A stretch of DNA of 64,000 nucleotides from positions 372,001 to 436,000 of the forward strand of contig NZ_CADCXY010000002.1 of the NCBI RefSeq assembly GCF_902806985.1, given 5' to 3'. Below the pieces are notes generated by a model. It saw nothing but the letters and a program-made list of their open reading frames with translations, was not told the DNA's origin and searched no databases. Below, piece after piece: positions 39,610 through 48,595 of this stretch. A program made the translations under genes and the position numbers. Origin of the DNA: Pseudidiomarina piscicola (GTDB lineage Bacteria; Pseudomonadota; Gammaproteobacteria; Enterobacterales; Alteromonadaceae). Numbering within the stretch: the stretch's first letter is position 1; the number at the start of each line of letters is the position of its first letter.

Positions 39610-40950
39610 GTGACAAAAAGATACATATTACAGCGAATAACCAGTCCCAGTTGGCAACGCGCTTTCTTGTTCTATCTCGTTTTACCACTGCTGACGTTGT
39701 CGGGCTTAGCGATAGGCGTGGCGCTAGAGCAAGCGCGAGAATTTCAAGACCAGCGCCTGCGCGACGACCTCAAGCTGGTTGGGCGAGCGATACGGCTACC
39801 GTTGAGCGACGCGCTGCTTAGTGATGATATTCCCCGTGTTCAAGCACACCTTGATGCGGTGTTTGAACTTGGCCGAGTGTATGGTGCTTCGGTCTACGAC
39901 ACCAACGGTGAACTCGTCGCGTCGGCGGGTGTCACCGAGCTCGATTTGTCGGAGAGTGTGCTGGCCGAGCAAGTCGTGTCTACAGGAGAGCAACGTGATA
40001 GCTATCGAGAGGTGGCCGGGCGTGATGTGTTTTCGCAGTTTATTCCGGTACACGACCGCGCTGAACGTTTAATAGGTTTTATGCAACTGAATCGCCGTGC
40101 CGAAGACTTTCAGCAAAGCTTTTCACGACTGGAGAGAATTGCTTGGGTGTCGTGGAGTATTGTTGCGTTGGCGTTGGTTGGTATTTTAGCCGTAGGGTAT
40201 TACCGTACACGCCAGCAACAACGATTAGAACTTAACACGCGGCTGCGCGAACATGAAAAGATGGCCGCAATAGGCCAGCTCGCACGCGGCGTCGCACACG
40301 AACTGGGCGCCCCATTAACGGTGATTTCGGGGCGAGCTAAACGGCTTCAAGGGCATCATCCAGATGCCGAAAGCCAACGCCAGCTAAGCGCCATTCGGGG
40401 GCAAGTGGAACGCCTAACGCGACTGGTACAACAGTTACTCGACTTTAGTCGTACGCCGATTAGCGAAGAGGGCTACGAATCGATTGCCGAATTGGTGAGA
40501 CAGGCGTCGGTGGCGGTGCAACATGAACAAAAAGCAGACGCTCCCGAGCTGGTGCTCGACTTGCCAGATACGCCGGTTTGGGTGCGTGTGGACGGCTCAA
40601 GGCTAGAACTGGCACTGGTCAATCTATTACGGAATGCCATGCAGGCGGCGACGAAACAAGTTCGAGTCACTATGGATCTAACAAGCCAGGCACAGTGCAC
40701 AGTCGTCGTTGCTGACGATGGCCAAGGCTTACCTCGTACAAGCACTATGGAACACTTAGTTGAACCCTTTACTACCACCAAGCCTATAGGTGAAGGAACG
40801 GGACTCGGCTTGGCCATCGTCGCGCATATCATTGACGCTCATGAAGGGCGGTTTACGTTACAAAATGCGACCAGCGGTGGTTGTGAAGCGCGCGTCACTT
40901 TACCGCGCCAAAAGCACCCAGCGAAGACGTATCAGAAGGAAAACCAATAG
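39610..40950 (+). CDS. Membrane sensor histidine kinase, NtrB-like
   Basis: Two membrane helices (~residues 15-35 and ~175-195) flank a ~140-residue periplasmic sensor. The phosphoacceptor helix reads EKMAAIGQLARGVAHELGAPLTVISGRAKRL with the conserved His, followed by an ATPase domain (NLLRNAMQAATKQ, VADDGQGLP, GTGLGLAIVAHI). I prefer the GTG at 39610 because AAGG sits at ribosome distance; in-frame ATGs at 39538 and 39574 are alternatives. It is paired with the response regulator 8 bases downstream. Signal unknown. Confidence 0.88.
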   Translation: MTKRYILQRITSPSWQRAFLFYLVLPLLTLSGLAIGVALEQAREFQDQRLRDDLKLVGRAIRLPLSDALLSDDIPRVQAHLDAVFELGRVYGASVYDTNGELVASAGVTELDLSESVLAEQVVSTGEQRDSYREVAGRDVFSQFIPVHDRAERLIGFMQLNRRAEDFQQSFSRLERIAWVSWSIVALALVGILAVGYYRTRQQQRLELNTRLREHEKMAAIGQLARGVAHELGAPLTVISGRAKRLQGHHPDAESQRQLSAIRGQVERLTRLVQQLLDFSRTPISEEGYESIAELVRQASVAVQHEQKADAPELVLDLPDTPVWVRVDGSRLELALVNLLRNAMQAATKQVRVTMDLTSQAQCTVVVADDGQGLPRTSTMEHLVEPFTTTKPIGEGTGLGLAIVAHIIDAHEGRFTLQNATSGGCEARVTLPRQKHPAKTYQKENQ

Positions 40951-40958
40951 GAGCGCTC

Positions 40959-42317
40959 ATGTCAGCGATTACCATTGCCGTGGTCGAAGATGATCCAGGC
41001 TTACGCGAACTGCTACAAGAAGAACTGGAAAGTGCTGGCTATCGCGTCAAGACCTTCGGCACAGCAGAAGACTTTATGGCACTAGAGCAGCGTCATGTGA
41101 AGTTAGTGATCAGCGATATCCGTTTGCCTGGCATCACGGGTATGCAGCTATTACATCAACTACAACAGCAGCCGACGGCCCCAGCGTTTATTCTGATTAC
41201 CGCGTTTGGCACTGTATCGCAAGCGGTCGAAGCCTTACGTCAGGGCGCTGATGACTTTCTTACTAAACCGCTAGATCTTGAGCATTTATTAGTCAGCGTT
41301 GAACGGGTATTGGACTACCAACAATTACAACACGAGGTAGCCCATTATCGTTCAGCGCAAGAGCCGAGCGTTGGCCCCGCGGGGCTTATTGGCGCAAGCC
41401 CGGCGATGACCTCGCTCTATCAGGCCATTGGTCAGATCGCAACTGCCGATGGTGCGGTTTTAATTCAGGGCGAAAGTGGTACCGGTAAAGAGCTGGTCGC
41501 ACGGGCGTTGCACCAACAAAGTAAACGAGCGGAGCAGCCGTTTCTGGCGGTCAACTGTGCGGGCATTCCCGCTGAATTAATGGAGAGTGAGTTTTTTGGC
41601 CACGCGGCTGGCGCCTTCACCGGGGCTCAACGTTCGCGAGCCGGACTGCTTAAAGAGGCTGATGGCGGGAGCCTGTTGCTTGACGAAATAGGTGAAATGC
41701 CATTGGCACTACAAGCCAAACTTCTGCGGGTGCTACAAGAGGGGACTTTGCGGCCGGTGGGAAGTGATCAAGAAGAGTCTGTTGATGTGCGCATTATTGC
41801 CGCCACCCATCAAGACCTTGAAGCTCGCGTGCGTGATCAACTGTTTCGCGAGGACCTCTTCTATCGTCTTGAAACCTTTCGACTCGACGTGCCGGCGCTG
41901 CGAGAACGAGGTCAAGACGTACTCTTGTTGGCTCAGCATTTTTTTCAGCAGCTACGCGCGGTCAACGAGAAAGCGATCTTCGGCTTTTCAGCGCCAGCAA
42001 AAGTGCTGATGCAACATTATGAGTTCCCAGGGAATGTGCGGGAGCTACAAAATGCGATTGAACGCGCCTATACCTTTTGTGAACAAGAGTGGATTCAGCC
42101 AGAACACTTTCCGGCGCGAATACGGGGTCAAACGCCGACAGAAAACCAAGCGGTAGACGCTGATACCAGCCTTGAATCATGGCCAAGTCTGCAACAGGTA
42201 CAAGCACAATATGTTAAGCAGGTATTGGCCGCGACGGACGGCAATAAACAACGTGCGGCGAGGATCTTGGGCATTACCCGCCGCACACTTTACCGCTGGC
42301 TTACCACAGATAATTAA
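40959..42317 (+). CDS. NtrC-family sigma-54-dependent response regulator
   Basis: Three domains. The receiver (~residues 1-120) has VVEDDPG and the phospho-Asp in VISDIRLPG, with KPLD. The AAA+ domain (~145-370) has GESGTGKE, the sigma-54 contact loop GAFTGA, DEIGEMPLALQAKLLRVLQ and REDLFYRLETF. The C-terminal Fis-type helix-turn-helix is DGNKQRAARILGITRRTLYRWL. It should activate a sigma-54 promoter in answer to the adjacent kinase. The stop overlaps the convergent TonB receptor by 17 bases. Confidence 0.93.
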   Translation: MSAITIAVVEDDPGLRELLQEELESAGYRVKTFGTAEDFMALEQRHVKLVISDIRLPGITGMQLLHQLQQQPTAPAFILITAFGTVSQAVEALRQGADDFLTKPLDLEHLLVSVERVLDYQQLQHEVAHYRSAQEPSVGPAGLIGASPAMTSLYQAIGQIATADGAVLIQGESGTGKELVARALHQQSKRAEQPFLAVNCAGIPAELMESEFFGHAAGAFTGAQRSRAGLLKEADGGSLLLDEIGEMPLALQAKLLRVLQEGTLRPVGSDQEESVDVRIIAATHQDLEARVRDQLFREDLFYRLETFRLDVPALRERGQDVLLLAQHFFQQLRAVNEKAIFGFSAPAKVLMQHYEFPGNVRELQNAIERAYTFCEQEWIQPEHFPARIRGQTPTENQAVDADTSLESWPSLQQVQAQYVKQVLAATDGNKQRAARILGITRRTLYRWLTTDN

Positions 42318-44361
42318 GGTGCAGGCCAACTTGAACCTCACGGCCAATGCCCGGTTCGAATGCACGCCCGCTGCCTTGGTTGACAACGACAGAGCCGACA
42401 TACTCTCGATCGGTGAGGTTATGTAATTTGAGCCACGGCTGTAATTGCAAGTTATGGTAGCGCCACTGTTGTTGCACTGCGAGGTGCCATAACGTGTGTG
42501 CTGGAGCAACGACCCCATTGCTGTCATTGGCGGCAACATCACTACGGTATTCACCAACAAGTTGCACGTCGGTTTGTGCATAGGGCTGCCAGGCTAACTG
42601 CCAATAGGCCTGCTGTTGAGCGACCCCAGGTAACCGGGCATCGTTGCTATAGCGAGCGTCGGTATAGGTGGCACTGGCACGTGTCGACCAGTTTGCCGCT
42701 AAATGAGCCCTCATGCTTAGCTCAACGCCTTGGCGCTGCGTTTGTTCAGCATTGGTATAAGTTGTGCGGCCTTCATTGTTTTGGTCAACCACAATTTCGT
42801 TGGCGGTGTCGATATGGAACCAGGTGAACCGAGCCTGCCAGTCACGGGCTTGCCATTTACTGCCGATTTCCCATTGTTGATTGGTGGCGGGACCGAGTTC
42901 AGTATTGAGACCCGTGCCACCATTGCGATAGGCAAGTTCAGTAAGGGTTGGCGTTTCAAAGCCGTTACCGCGACTTACAAATACCGACCAACGGTCGGAC
43001 ACGGCGTAGTTTACTCCCGCCATCCAACTAAACTGTTGCATTGAAGCGGCACCGCTATCGTCGGGATTTTCGGGAATGACAAAAAAGTCGGCAACACTAA
43101 ATTCAGCATGGTTATAGCGTACCCCGGTCATTAGTTTCCAGCGGGCCATGGGTTGCCACTGTAAAAGTGCATAAGCCGATTCAGTTTGCACCGTACCGTC
43201 GTCATTCCGACGGACCTCGCCGCGACGACCAAAATCGTTGACGTAGCCAAAGCGACGGTCATTCTGTTCGGCGAGTTGCAAGCCTGTGCTCAATTGCCAT
43301 TGTGGCAAAGTCGGTAAACGTAGATGGTAATTCGCATCTATACCGGTAAAGTCTCGGCGCAAATCAATGACCGCGCCATCGCCACTTAAGTCGCTTCCAG
43401 GAAAGGGCAGATACTGCTCAACATCTCGCCAACCACGCCACGCGGAGACATCGGCGGCTTGGTGTGGGGTCTCGTGTTCAACACTGACCGATGCTTGTCG
43501 GTGGTGTATGCGCTTACGCGTGTTGAAGGTAAAGGCACGTTCAACGGTTTGTTCAGGGTCCTCTCGCCAGGCTGCGGGAGTGAGCGAGCTTGGGTCCTGC
43601 AAAAACGGTGCATTGTTGTTGTCGAAGCGGACAATCATTCGTGTGTTTTCATCGAGCTGCTGATACCACCGAGCCGCGACTTGGTGGCGCTCTGCACGGT
43701 TATGCGGGCGTGGCCCGTCAGTTTCAAAGGTCGCGCCGGCAATACGCAAGGCTTGGGTCTCTGCCACCCAGTCGTGTTGTACCAAGGCTCGTCGAGCATT
43801 ATTGCCCGCTGCCAGTAGCTTAACGTCCGTTTGAGTGACTTGCGGCGTCCGGCTACGCCAATGAATCACACCACCTGCCGCGTTCCCATAAATGGCGGCC
43901 AGAGGGCCTCGGATAACCTGAACGTTGTCGGCTTCGTCGAGCAAAATGCTCGATGTTTGCGCTTGGCCGTCAGGCATACTCAAAGGCACGCCATCGAGGC
44001 GCAACAAAACACCGCGCACACCAAAGGCTGAACGAGCACCGAACCCTCGTAAGGTAATGCGCGTGTCTTGCGCGTAGTTAGCGCGTGAGTCACTCTGCAC
44101 TCCGGCGATACCGGCTAACACCTCCGCGGCATCGATACGCATGCCGGGCAGTTGTTCATCGGTGGTGATATTACTCACCGCTGCGGGCGTCGTTTGGCTT
44201 GGTAAACGCTGCGTTGCGGTAATTTCAATACGCTCTATTGTGACGTCGTCAGAGGCTGCTAGCGTGCCTGAGTTATCTTGGCTGATAGCAGGCGTTGAAA
44301 TGCCACAACTAAGACTAGCGCTGGCAAAAATAGCCAGCGCTGACTTTGATGGTCGAACCAT
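42301..44361 (-). CDS. TonB-dependent outer-membrane receptor
   Basis: Start ATG 44361 (MVRPSKSALAIFASASLSCG...ISQ) gives a signal peptide; the upstream open frame is overlap with the sugar dehydrogenase. The plug contains VTIERIEITATQRLP, LRGFGARSAFGVRGVLLRLDGVPLSMPDGQAQTS and NVQVIRGPLAAIYGNAAGGVIHW. The barrel ends HLNYLW. The VDGIP-like LDGVPL and RGPLAAIYGN are of the FecA/vitamin B12-type receptor branch. It sits 16 bases after a sugar dehydrogenase in one transcription unit. Confidence 0.92.
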   Translation of the reverse strand: MVRPSKSALAIFASASLSCGISTPAISQDNSGTLAASDDVTIERIEITATQRLPSQTTPAAVSNITTDEQLPGMRIDAAEVLAGIAGVQSDSRANYAQDTRITLRGFGARSAFGVRGVLLRLDGVPLSMPDGQAQTSSILLDEADNVQVIRGPLAAIYGNAAGGVIHWRSRTPQVTQTDVKLLAAGNNARRALVQHDWVAETQALRIAGATFETDGPRPHNRAERHQVAARWYQQLDENTRMIVRFDNNNAPFLQDPSSLTPAAWREDPEQTVERAFTFNTRKRIHHRQASVSVEHETPHQAADVSAWRGWRDVEQYLPFPGSDLSGDGAVIDLRRDFTGIDANYHLRLPTLPQWQLSTGLQLAEQNDRRFGYVNDFGRRGEVRRNDDGTVQTESAYALLQWQPMARWKLMTGVRYNHAEFSVADFFVIPENPDDSGAASMQQFSWMAGVNYAVSDRWSVFVSRGNGFETPTLTELAYRNGGTGLNTELGPATNQQWEIGSKWQARDWQARFTWFHIDTANEIVVDQNNEGRTTYTNAEQTQRQGVELSMRAHLAANWSTRASATYTDARYSNDARLPGVAQQQAYWQLAWQPYAQTDVQLVGEYRSDVAANDSNGVVAPAHTLWHLAVQQQWRYHNLQLQPWLKLHNLTDREYVGSVVVNQGSGRAFEPGIGREVQVGLHLNYLW

Positions 44362-44377
44362 AAATGAATTACCTTGT

Positions 44378-45538
44378 TTAATCGTCTGCGTTAGAGATGC
44401 GGATGAACTTACCGTTACGGTCATCGGTGAGCAGATAGATAGCGCCATCTGGGCCCTGCTCAATATCACGTATACGCTGCTCGACAACCTGTTCGAAGAG
44501 CGCTTCTTCGTGCATCACGCGCTTGCCTTCTAAATCCAGTCGCGCAACTTTAGATGCTTTCAGTGCACCAACTAAAAGGTCACCTTGCCAAGCTGGGAAT
44601 TCGTTTCCGGTATAAAAAATCATGTTTGAGGTCGCGATCGAGGGCAACCAATAATAATGCGGCTGAACCGTACCTTCGACATGGGTTTTATCGCTAATAA
44701 TACTGCCGTCGTAATCGATACCGTAGGTTGCTAGTGGCCAGCCATAGTTATGTCCGGCAACCGGGATATTAATTTCATCTCCCCCTTTCGGTCCGTGTTC
44801 CACGGTCCATAAGGCACCGGTTTGGGGGTGAATCGCGGCACCTTGGACGTTACGGTGCCCATACGACCAGATTTCAGGCAATGCCCCTTCTTGCCCGACA
44901 AATGGGTTATCTTCTGGAATACTGCCGTCCGGCCAAATACGTACGACTTTACCGTGGTGGTTATCCAATGTCTGAGCGTCGTCCATGGCCGAATAGCGGT
45001 CACCTAAAGTAATAAACAGGTAGCCTTCAGGAGAAAATGCTAATCGAGAACCAAAATGTGCACCGCTCTCATACTTCGGTGCACCGCGGAAAATAACTTC
45101 TACGTCTTGTAAGTTATTACCTACGAGTTTACCGCGGGCAACGGCTGTGCTGTTGCCTTTACCGCCGGCTGGGTCTGCTTCAGAATAGCTCAGGTAAACC
45201 CAACTGTTCTCACCAAAGTCAGGATCGATAGCGACATCTAATAACCCTCCTTGGCTCTTGTAAACTACATCGGGAACCCCCGAAATAGCATTACTGATAA
45301 CACCGTCCAGTCCAACTCGGCGCAGGCTGCCTGACTTTTCCGTAATCAGTGCTTCACCGGTTGGTAAGAAGGCCATTCCCCATGGAAAATTTAAGCCATC
45401 AGCGACGGTCGTAACTTCCACCGTGTGTCGTTCGGTTTGCGCCTCAGCGGCATAGGCGTTGGTGAGTGCGGCACCAGCGACTGCTGTGCTGCAGAAAAGT
45501 GCGACGGTCGATAGTTTAAAAAACGTGTGCAACATCAT
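44378..45538 (-). CDS. PQQ-dependent aldose sugar dehydrogenase (YliI-like)
   Basis: A signal peptide (~residues 1-30, ending NAYAAEA) precedes a six-bladed propeller. Family marks are VADGLNFPWGMAFLPTGEALITEKSGSLRRV, GGLLDVAIDPDFGENSWVYLSYS, SRLAFSPEGYLFITLGDRYS, EIWSYGHRNVQGAAIHPQTGALWTVEHGPKGGDEIN and GHNYGWP. It would oxidise sugars in the periplasm with PQQ. No PQQ biosynthesis gene is in the window. It is upstream of, and probably co-transcribed with, the TonB receptor. Confidence 0.9.
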   Translation of the reverse strand: MMLHTFFKLSTVALFCSTAVAGAALTNAYAAEAQTERHTVEVTTVADGLNFPWGMAFLPTGEALITEKSGSLRRVGLDGVISNAISGVPDVVYKSQGGLLDVAIDPDFGENSWVYLSYSEADPAGGKGNSTAVARGKLVGNNLQDVEVIFRGAPKYESGAHFGSRLAFSPEGYLFITLGDRYSAMDDAQTLDNHHGKVVRIWPDGSIPEDNPFVGQEGALPEIWSYGHRNVQGAAIHPQTGALWTVEHGPKGGDEINIPVAGHNYGWPLATYGIDYDGSIISDKTHVEGTVQPHYYWLPSIATSNMIFYTGNEFPAWQGDLLVGALKASKVARLDLEGKRVMHEEALFEQVVEQRIRDIEQGPDGAIYLLTDDRNGKFIRISNADD

Positions 45539-45610
45539 GTGCTCCTTTTAGGAATGTTTGTCTTTACTATAGACGAAGTTCGAATTTGGATGACTTTGAT
45601 TGCGATTTTC

Positions 45611-46525
45611 TTACGTCAATGTGCGTTCAGGTAACAAGTCGGCGACAACTTCGGCAAGTTTGCGGAAGGTTTGACGTCGATTCGTAGTTGATCGATAAAT
45701 CAATCCAATATCACGGGCTGCGTGCTGCCCTTTAGGTTGGAGTGCGACCAGCTCGGTACCGTTTAAAATGCCTTGTTCAATCGCCATTTGCGGCAAAAAG
45801 GTCGCGCCCAGCCCAGCGTCTGCCATCTGTACTAAGCTGTGTAGACTGGTTGCCGTAAATGGGTTGATCTTCGTTGAGTCAGCTAGCTCACAAGCCGCAA
45901 CAGCGTGCCCCGTAAGGCAGTGCTCTTTTTCCAGCAAGTAAATCGAGTTATCGGGAAGCCGGCTATAATTCACTGGTTCATCGAGTTTTGCCGCCAGTGA
46001 CTTGTGCATGACCAACTTGAATGGATCACGGCCGAGCATATAGCTTTGATGACCTTGCAAATCCATGGGTAGCGCCAGTATCAATACGTCGAGCTCACCG
46101 TCGCGTAGAAGTTGTAGTAAATTTTGGGTGGTGTCTTCGCGAATATTAAGCTGCAGCGACGGATAACATTTCTGCACTTGCTTACTTAAGTGACCAAGCA
46201 AAAAAGGCGCGATGGTGGGAATACAGCCAAGCCGCAGCGGGCCGTCCATGGCGTTACCCTGGCTCTGCGCGAACAACATGAGTTCTTCAGTTTCAGTAAT
46301 GATTTTGCGCGACTGTTCGACAATTTCCTCACCCATCGCGGTGAACAAAAACGACTTGTGATCGCGCTCAATAAGCTGACAACCTAGCTGCTCTTCAAGG
46401 TTTTGAATACCACTACTAAGCGTCGACTGACTGACATAGCAGGCTTGTGCCGCTCGGTTAAAGTTTTGATGTTGGTGCAGTGCCAACAAATAACTCAAGT
46501 TTTTTAAACTGGGTAACTTACTCAT
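45611..46525 (-). CDS. oxyR: OxyR, hydrogen-peroxide-sensing LysR regulator
   Basis: The 304-residue protein has an N-terminal LysR helix-turn-helix (NFNRAAQACYVSQSTLSSGIQNLEEQLG) and a sensor domain with Cys203 and Cys212 nine residues apart (EHCLTGHAVAACELA), matching the Cys199/Cys208 disulfide switch of E. coli OxyR. It is divergent from ahpC-ahpD, the expected regulon. Confidence 0.95.
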   Translation of the reverse strand: MSKLPSLKNLSYLLALHQHQNFNRAAQACYVSQSTLSSGIQNLEEQLGCQLIERDHKSFLFTAMGEEIVEQSRKIITETEELMLFAQSQGNAMDGPLRLGCIPTIAPFLLGHLSKQVQKCYPSLQLNIREDTTQNLLQLLRDGELDVLILALPMDLQGHQSYMLGRDPFKLVMHKSLAAKLDEPVNYSRLPDNSIYLLEKEHCLTGHAVAACELADSTKINPFTATSLHSLVQMADAGLGATFLPQMAIEQGILNGTELVALQPKGQHAARDIGLIYRSTTNRRQTFRKLAEVVADLLPERTLT

Positions 46526-46702
46526 GAAGCCTCGCAGAAAAGTTTAATCATCTTTTTCGATTATCATAATCCCTTTTATTCGTTTTAACAAATCAACCAA
46601 ACCGCTTAGTATTCTCCCCGTACCGAGATGAAGGCCAGTTGGCCGCCATCTATCACACGATTCAATACAGTCTGAAACGTCGAATAATAGGAGACATTAA
46701 GT
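46526..46702. promoter_or_regulatory. oxyR-ahpC divergent control region
   Basis: The 177-base gap holds an A/T-rich dyad GATTATCATAATC (46559-46571) near the oxyR start, a candidate OxyR half-site region, and AGGAG before the ahpC ATG. A full ATAG-N7-CTAT-N7-ATAG-N7-CTAT box was not evident to me. Divergent OxyR control of ahpC is inferred from position. Confidence 0.4.
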
Positions 46703-47248
46703 ATGTTAACAGTAGGCGATAAATTACCAGAATTCTCAGTTGTTGCAGCTAAGCCTGGCTTTAATATGCCAGAAGAAAACGGCGACAGCGCCTTTGAAAC
46801 TATCACTAACGATAGCTTTGAAGGTAAATGGAAAATCATTTTCTTTTATCCGAAAGATTTCACGTTCGTATGCCCAACAGAAATTGTTGAGTTCGCCAAG
46901 TTGAACGAAGAGTTTGCTGACCGTGACGCAGTGGTTCTTGGCGGTAGCACTGACAACGAGTTCGTGAAGCTAGCATGGCGCCGTGAGCACCCAGACCTGA
47001 AAAGCTTGAACCAGTACTCGTTCGCTGATAACGGTTCATTGGTTGATGGTTTAGGCGTTCGTGACCAAGTAGAGAACGTTGCCTTGCGTGCAACCTTCGT
47101 CGTCGACCCACATGGCGTAATTCAACACGTGTCAGTGAACAACCTGAACGTAGGCCGTAACCCAACCGAGATCTTACGTATCTTAGATGGCTTACAAACG
47201 GATGAGCTGTGTCCATGTAACCGCGCTGTGGGCGGTGACACCCTATAA
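46703..47248 (+). CDS. ahpC: AhpC-type peroxiredoxin (2-Cys, mycobacterial style)
   Basis: The 181-residue protein has the peroxidatic Cys57 in FYPKDFTFVCPTEIVEF and two further cysteines near the C-terminus (DELCPCNRAVG, Cys170 and Cys172). Mycobacterium tuberculosis AhpC likewise has three cysteines with a C-terminal CxC and is reduced by AhpD, which fits the ahpD-like gene next door. It reduces hydrogen peroxide and organic hydroperoxides. AGGAG precedes the ATG. Confidence 0.92.
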   Translation: MLTVGDKLPEFSVVAAKPGFNMPEENGDSAFETITNDSFEGKWKIIFFYPKDFTFVCPTEIVEFAKLNEEFADRDAVVLGGSTDNEFVKLAWRREHPDLKSLNQYSFADNGSLVDGLGVRDQVENVALRATFVVDPHGVIQHVSVNNLNVGRNPTEILRILDGLQTDELCPCNRAVGGDTL

Positions 47249-47285
47249 GCAACATCATCACCCCCACATTTGATGATGTTACTTT

Positions 47286-47313
47286 GAGTGCCGCTGCGGC
47301 GGCACTCCTTTTT
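47286..47313 (+). terminator. Intra-operon hairpin with T-run between ahpC and ahpD
   Basis: GAGTGCCGC and GCGGCACTC pair over nine bases around TGCG, followed by CTTTTT. It lies inside the putative ahpCD operon, so read-through would have to be partial; it may set a higher ahpC than ahpD level. Confidence 0.8.
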
Positions 47314-47327
47314 GAGGAGGAATCTAG

Positions 47328-47855
47328 ATGAGTATTGCAGATTACAAACAAGGCTTGGGCGACCACGGTAAAGACACTAAACTCAATTTGTCGAACATTT
47401 TCGGTAATGTTGATACCTCTGGCATGACCCCGACCCAATTTTACGGCACCGCGCTGTCTCTTGTTTATGCGATGGGCGACGACGAGTTAACCGCTGCCGT
47501 TGAAGCAGAAGCAGCAGATAAAATTGAAGACAACGTTATAGGTGCCGCGAAGCTAGCTGCCACCTTAATGGCAATGAACAATATTTATTATCGCTTCGTA
47601 CACCTCAGTAGCGACAAGCAATTTAGCAAAATGCCAGCCGGCTTGCGCATGAATGGTATGGCCAACCCTGGTGTAGATAAGGCCGACTTTGAACTGTATT
47701 CACTGGCTGTTTCGGCACTGAACGGGTGTGGTATGTGTATTGACTCACACGTTGGCGTATTACTGAAGCATGATATTTCAGCGCAAGTGATTCAACACTC
47801 GATCAAAATGGCAGCTGTTTTAAATGCCGCTGCAACAGCGCGTCGAATCGCTTAA
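47328..47855 (+). CDS. ahpD: AhpD-like alkylhydroperoxidase (CMD family)
   Basis: The 175-residue protein carries LNGCGMCIDSHVGVLLKHD with Cys134, Cys137 and His141, the same spacing as the Cys130/Cys133/His137 site of M. tuberculosis AhpD. AhpD passes electrons from lipoyl-dependent enzymes to AhpC and has weak peroxidase activity. GAGGAGG precedes the ATG. It pairs with ahpC upstream. Confidence 0.92.
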   Translation: MSIADYKQGLGDHGKDTKLNLSNIFGNVDTSGMTPTQFYGTALSLVYAMGDDELTAAVEAEAADKIEDNVIGAAKLAATLMAMNNIYYRFVHLSSDKQFSKMPAGLRMNGMANPGVDKADFELYSLAVSALNGCGMCIDSHVGVLLKHDISAQVIQHSIKMAAVLNAAATARRIA

Positions 47856-47944
47856 AAATCATTCGGCAACTGTAACATGTTTGTCATGATGGCCAGCTAG
47901 AGTGGCCATCGAATTCCCTGAGATCTGGTTGTTCCAACCCTTTT

Positions 47945-47970
47945 GCCCGGCCTTGCGCCGGGCTTTTTTT
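47945..47970 (+). terminator. Rho-independent terminator after ahpD
   Basis: GCCCGG and CCGGGC pair around CCTTGCG and are followed by seven T. Confidence 0.85.
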
Positions 47971-48394
47971 AGGTCTCGTACTGCAAAGTTAACACCAACT
48001 CACGCGCGCCGCCGTGATCACGGTGTTCGCACAAGTAAACACCCTGCCAGGTACCTAAATTCAAGCGTCCGTTAGTGACTGGAATTGACACACTACTGCC
48101 CAGCAGGCTCGACTTCAAATGTGCCGGCATATCATCCGGACCTTCGTAGGTATGCACATAGTAGGGCGCGTGCTCAGGCACCATCTCGTTAAAATGGCTT
48201 TCAAAATCTTGCCGCACGGTTGGGTCAGCGTTCTCGTTGATGGTCAATGATGCCGACGTATGCTTTATAAACACGTGCAGCAGCCCCGCCCGCACCGTAC
48301 TTAACTCAGGCAATGCCGCCTCGATGTCATTCGTAATTAAATGAAAGCCACGCTGCTGAGCAGCTAATTGAGTTTCAGTTTGCTTTACGCGCAT
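47969..48394 (-). CDS. yjbQ: YjbQ family (UPF0047) protein
   Basis: The 141-residue protein has GLLHVFIKHTSASLTINENADPTVRQDFE and LGTWQGVYLCEHRDHGG, the signature of YjbQ. Members have been reported to show thiamine-phosphate synthase activity in vitro; the natural role is uncertain. Convergent with ahpD across its terminator. Confidence 0.93.
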   Translation of the reverse strand: MRVKQTETQLAAQQRGFHLITNDIEAALPELSTVRAGLLHVFIKHTSASLTINENADPTVRQDFESHFNEMVPEHAPYYVHTYEGPDDMPAHLKSSLLGSSVSIPVTNGRLNLGTWQGVYLCEHRDHGGARELVLTLQYET

Positions 48395-48595
48395 GTTACT
48401 GACCTTGTATTTAAGAGATGCACTAATTCGATAGTAGATATTCGATTTAAGCCAACAAAGTTATCAGGGTAGCTAGTGTGAGTAAAATAAGTAAAAACAC
48501 TGTTTCGCCTATGGGATAAGGGTTCTGCGCTTCTGATTTGCTCTATTGCGTTGCAGTATCTAAGCTTTATCGAGCAACGACAAAATAGGAGTCCC

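Noticed and set aside
46526-46702. A complete OxyR box
   Set aside because: Only one A/T-rich dyad is seen; the four tetranucleotides of the consensus are not in register.
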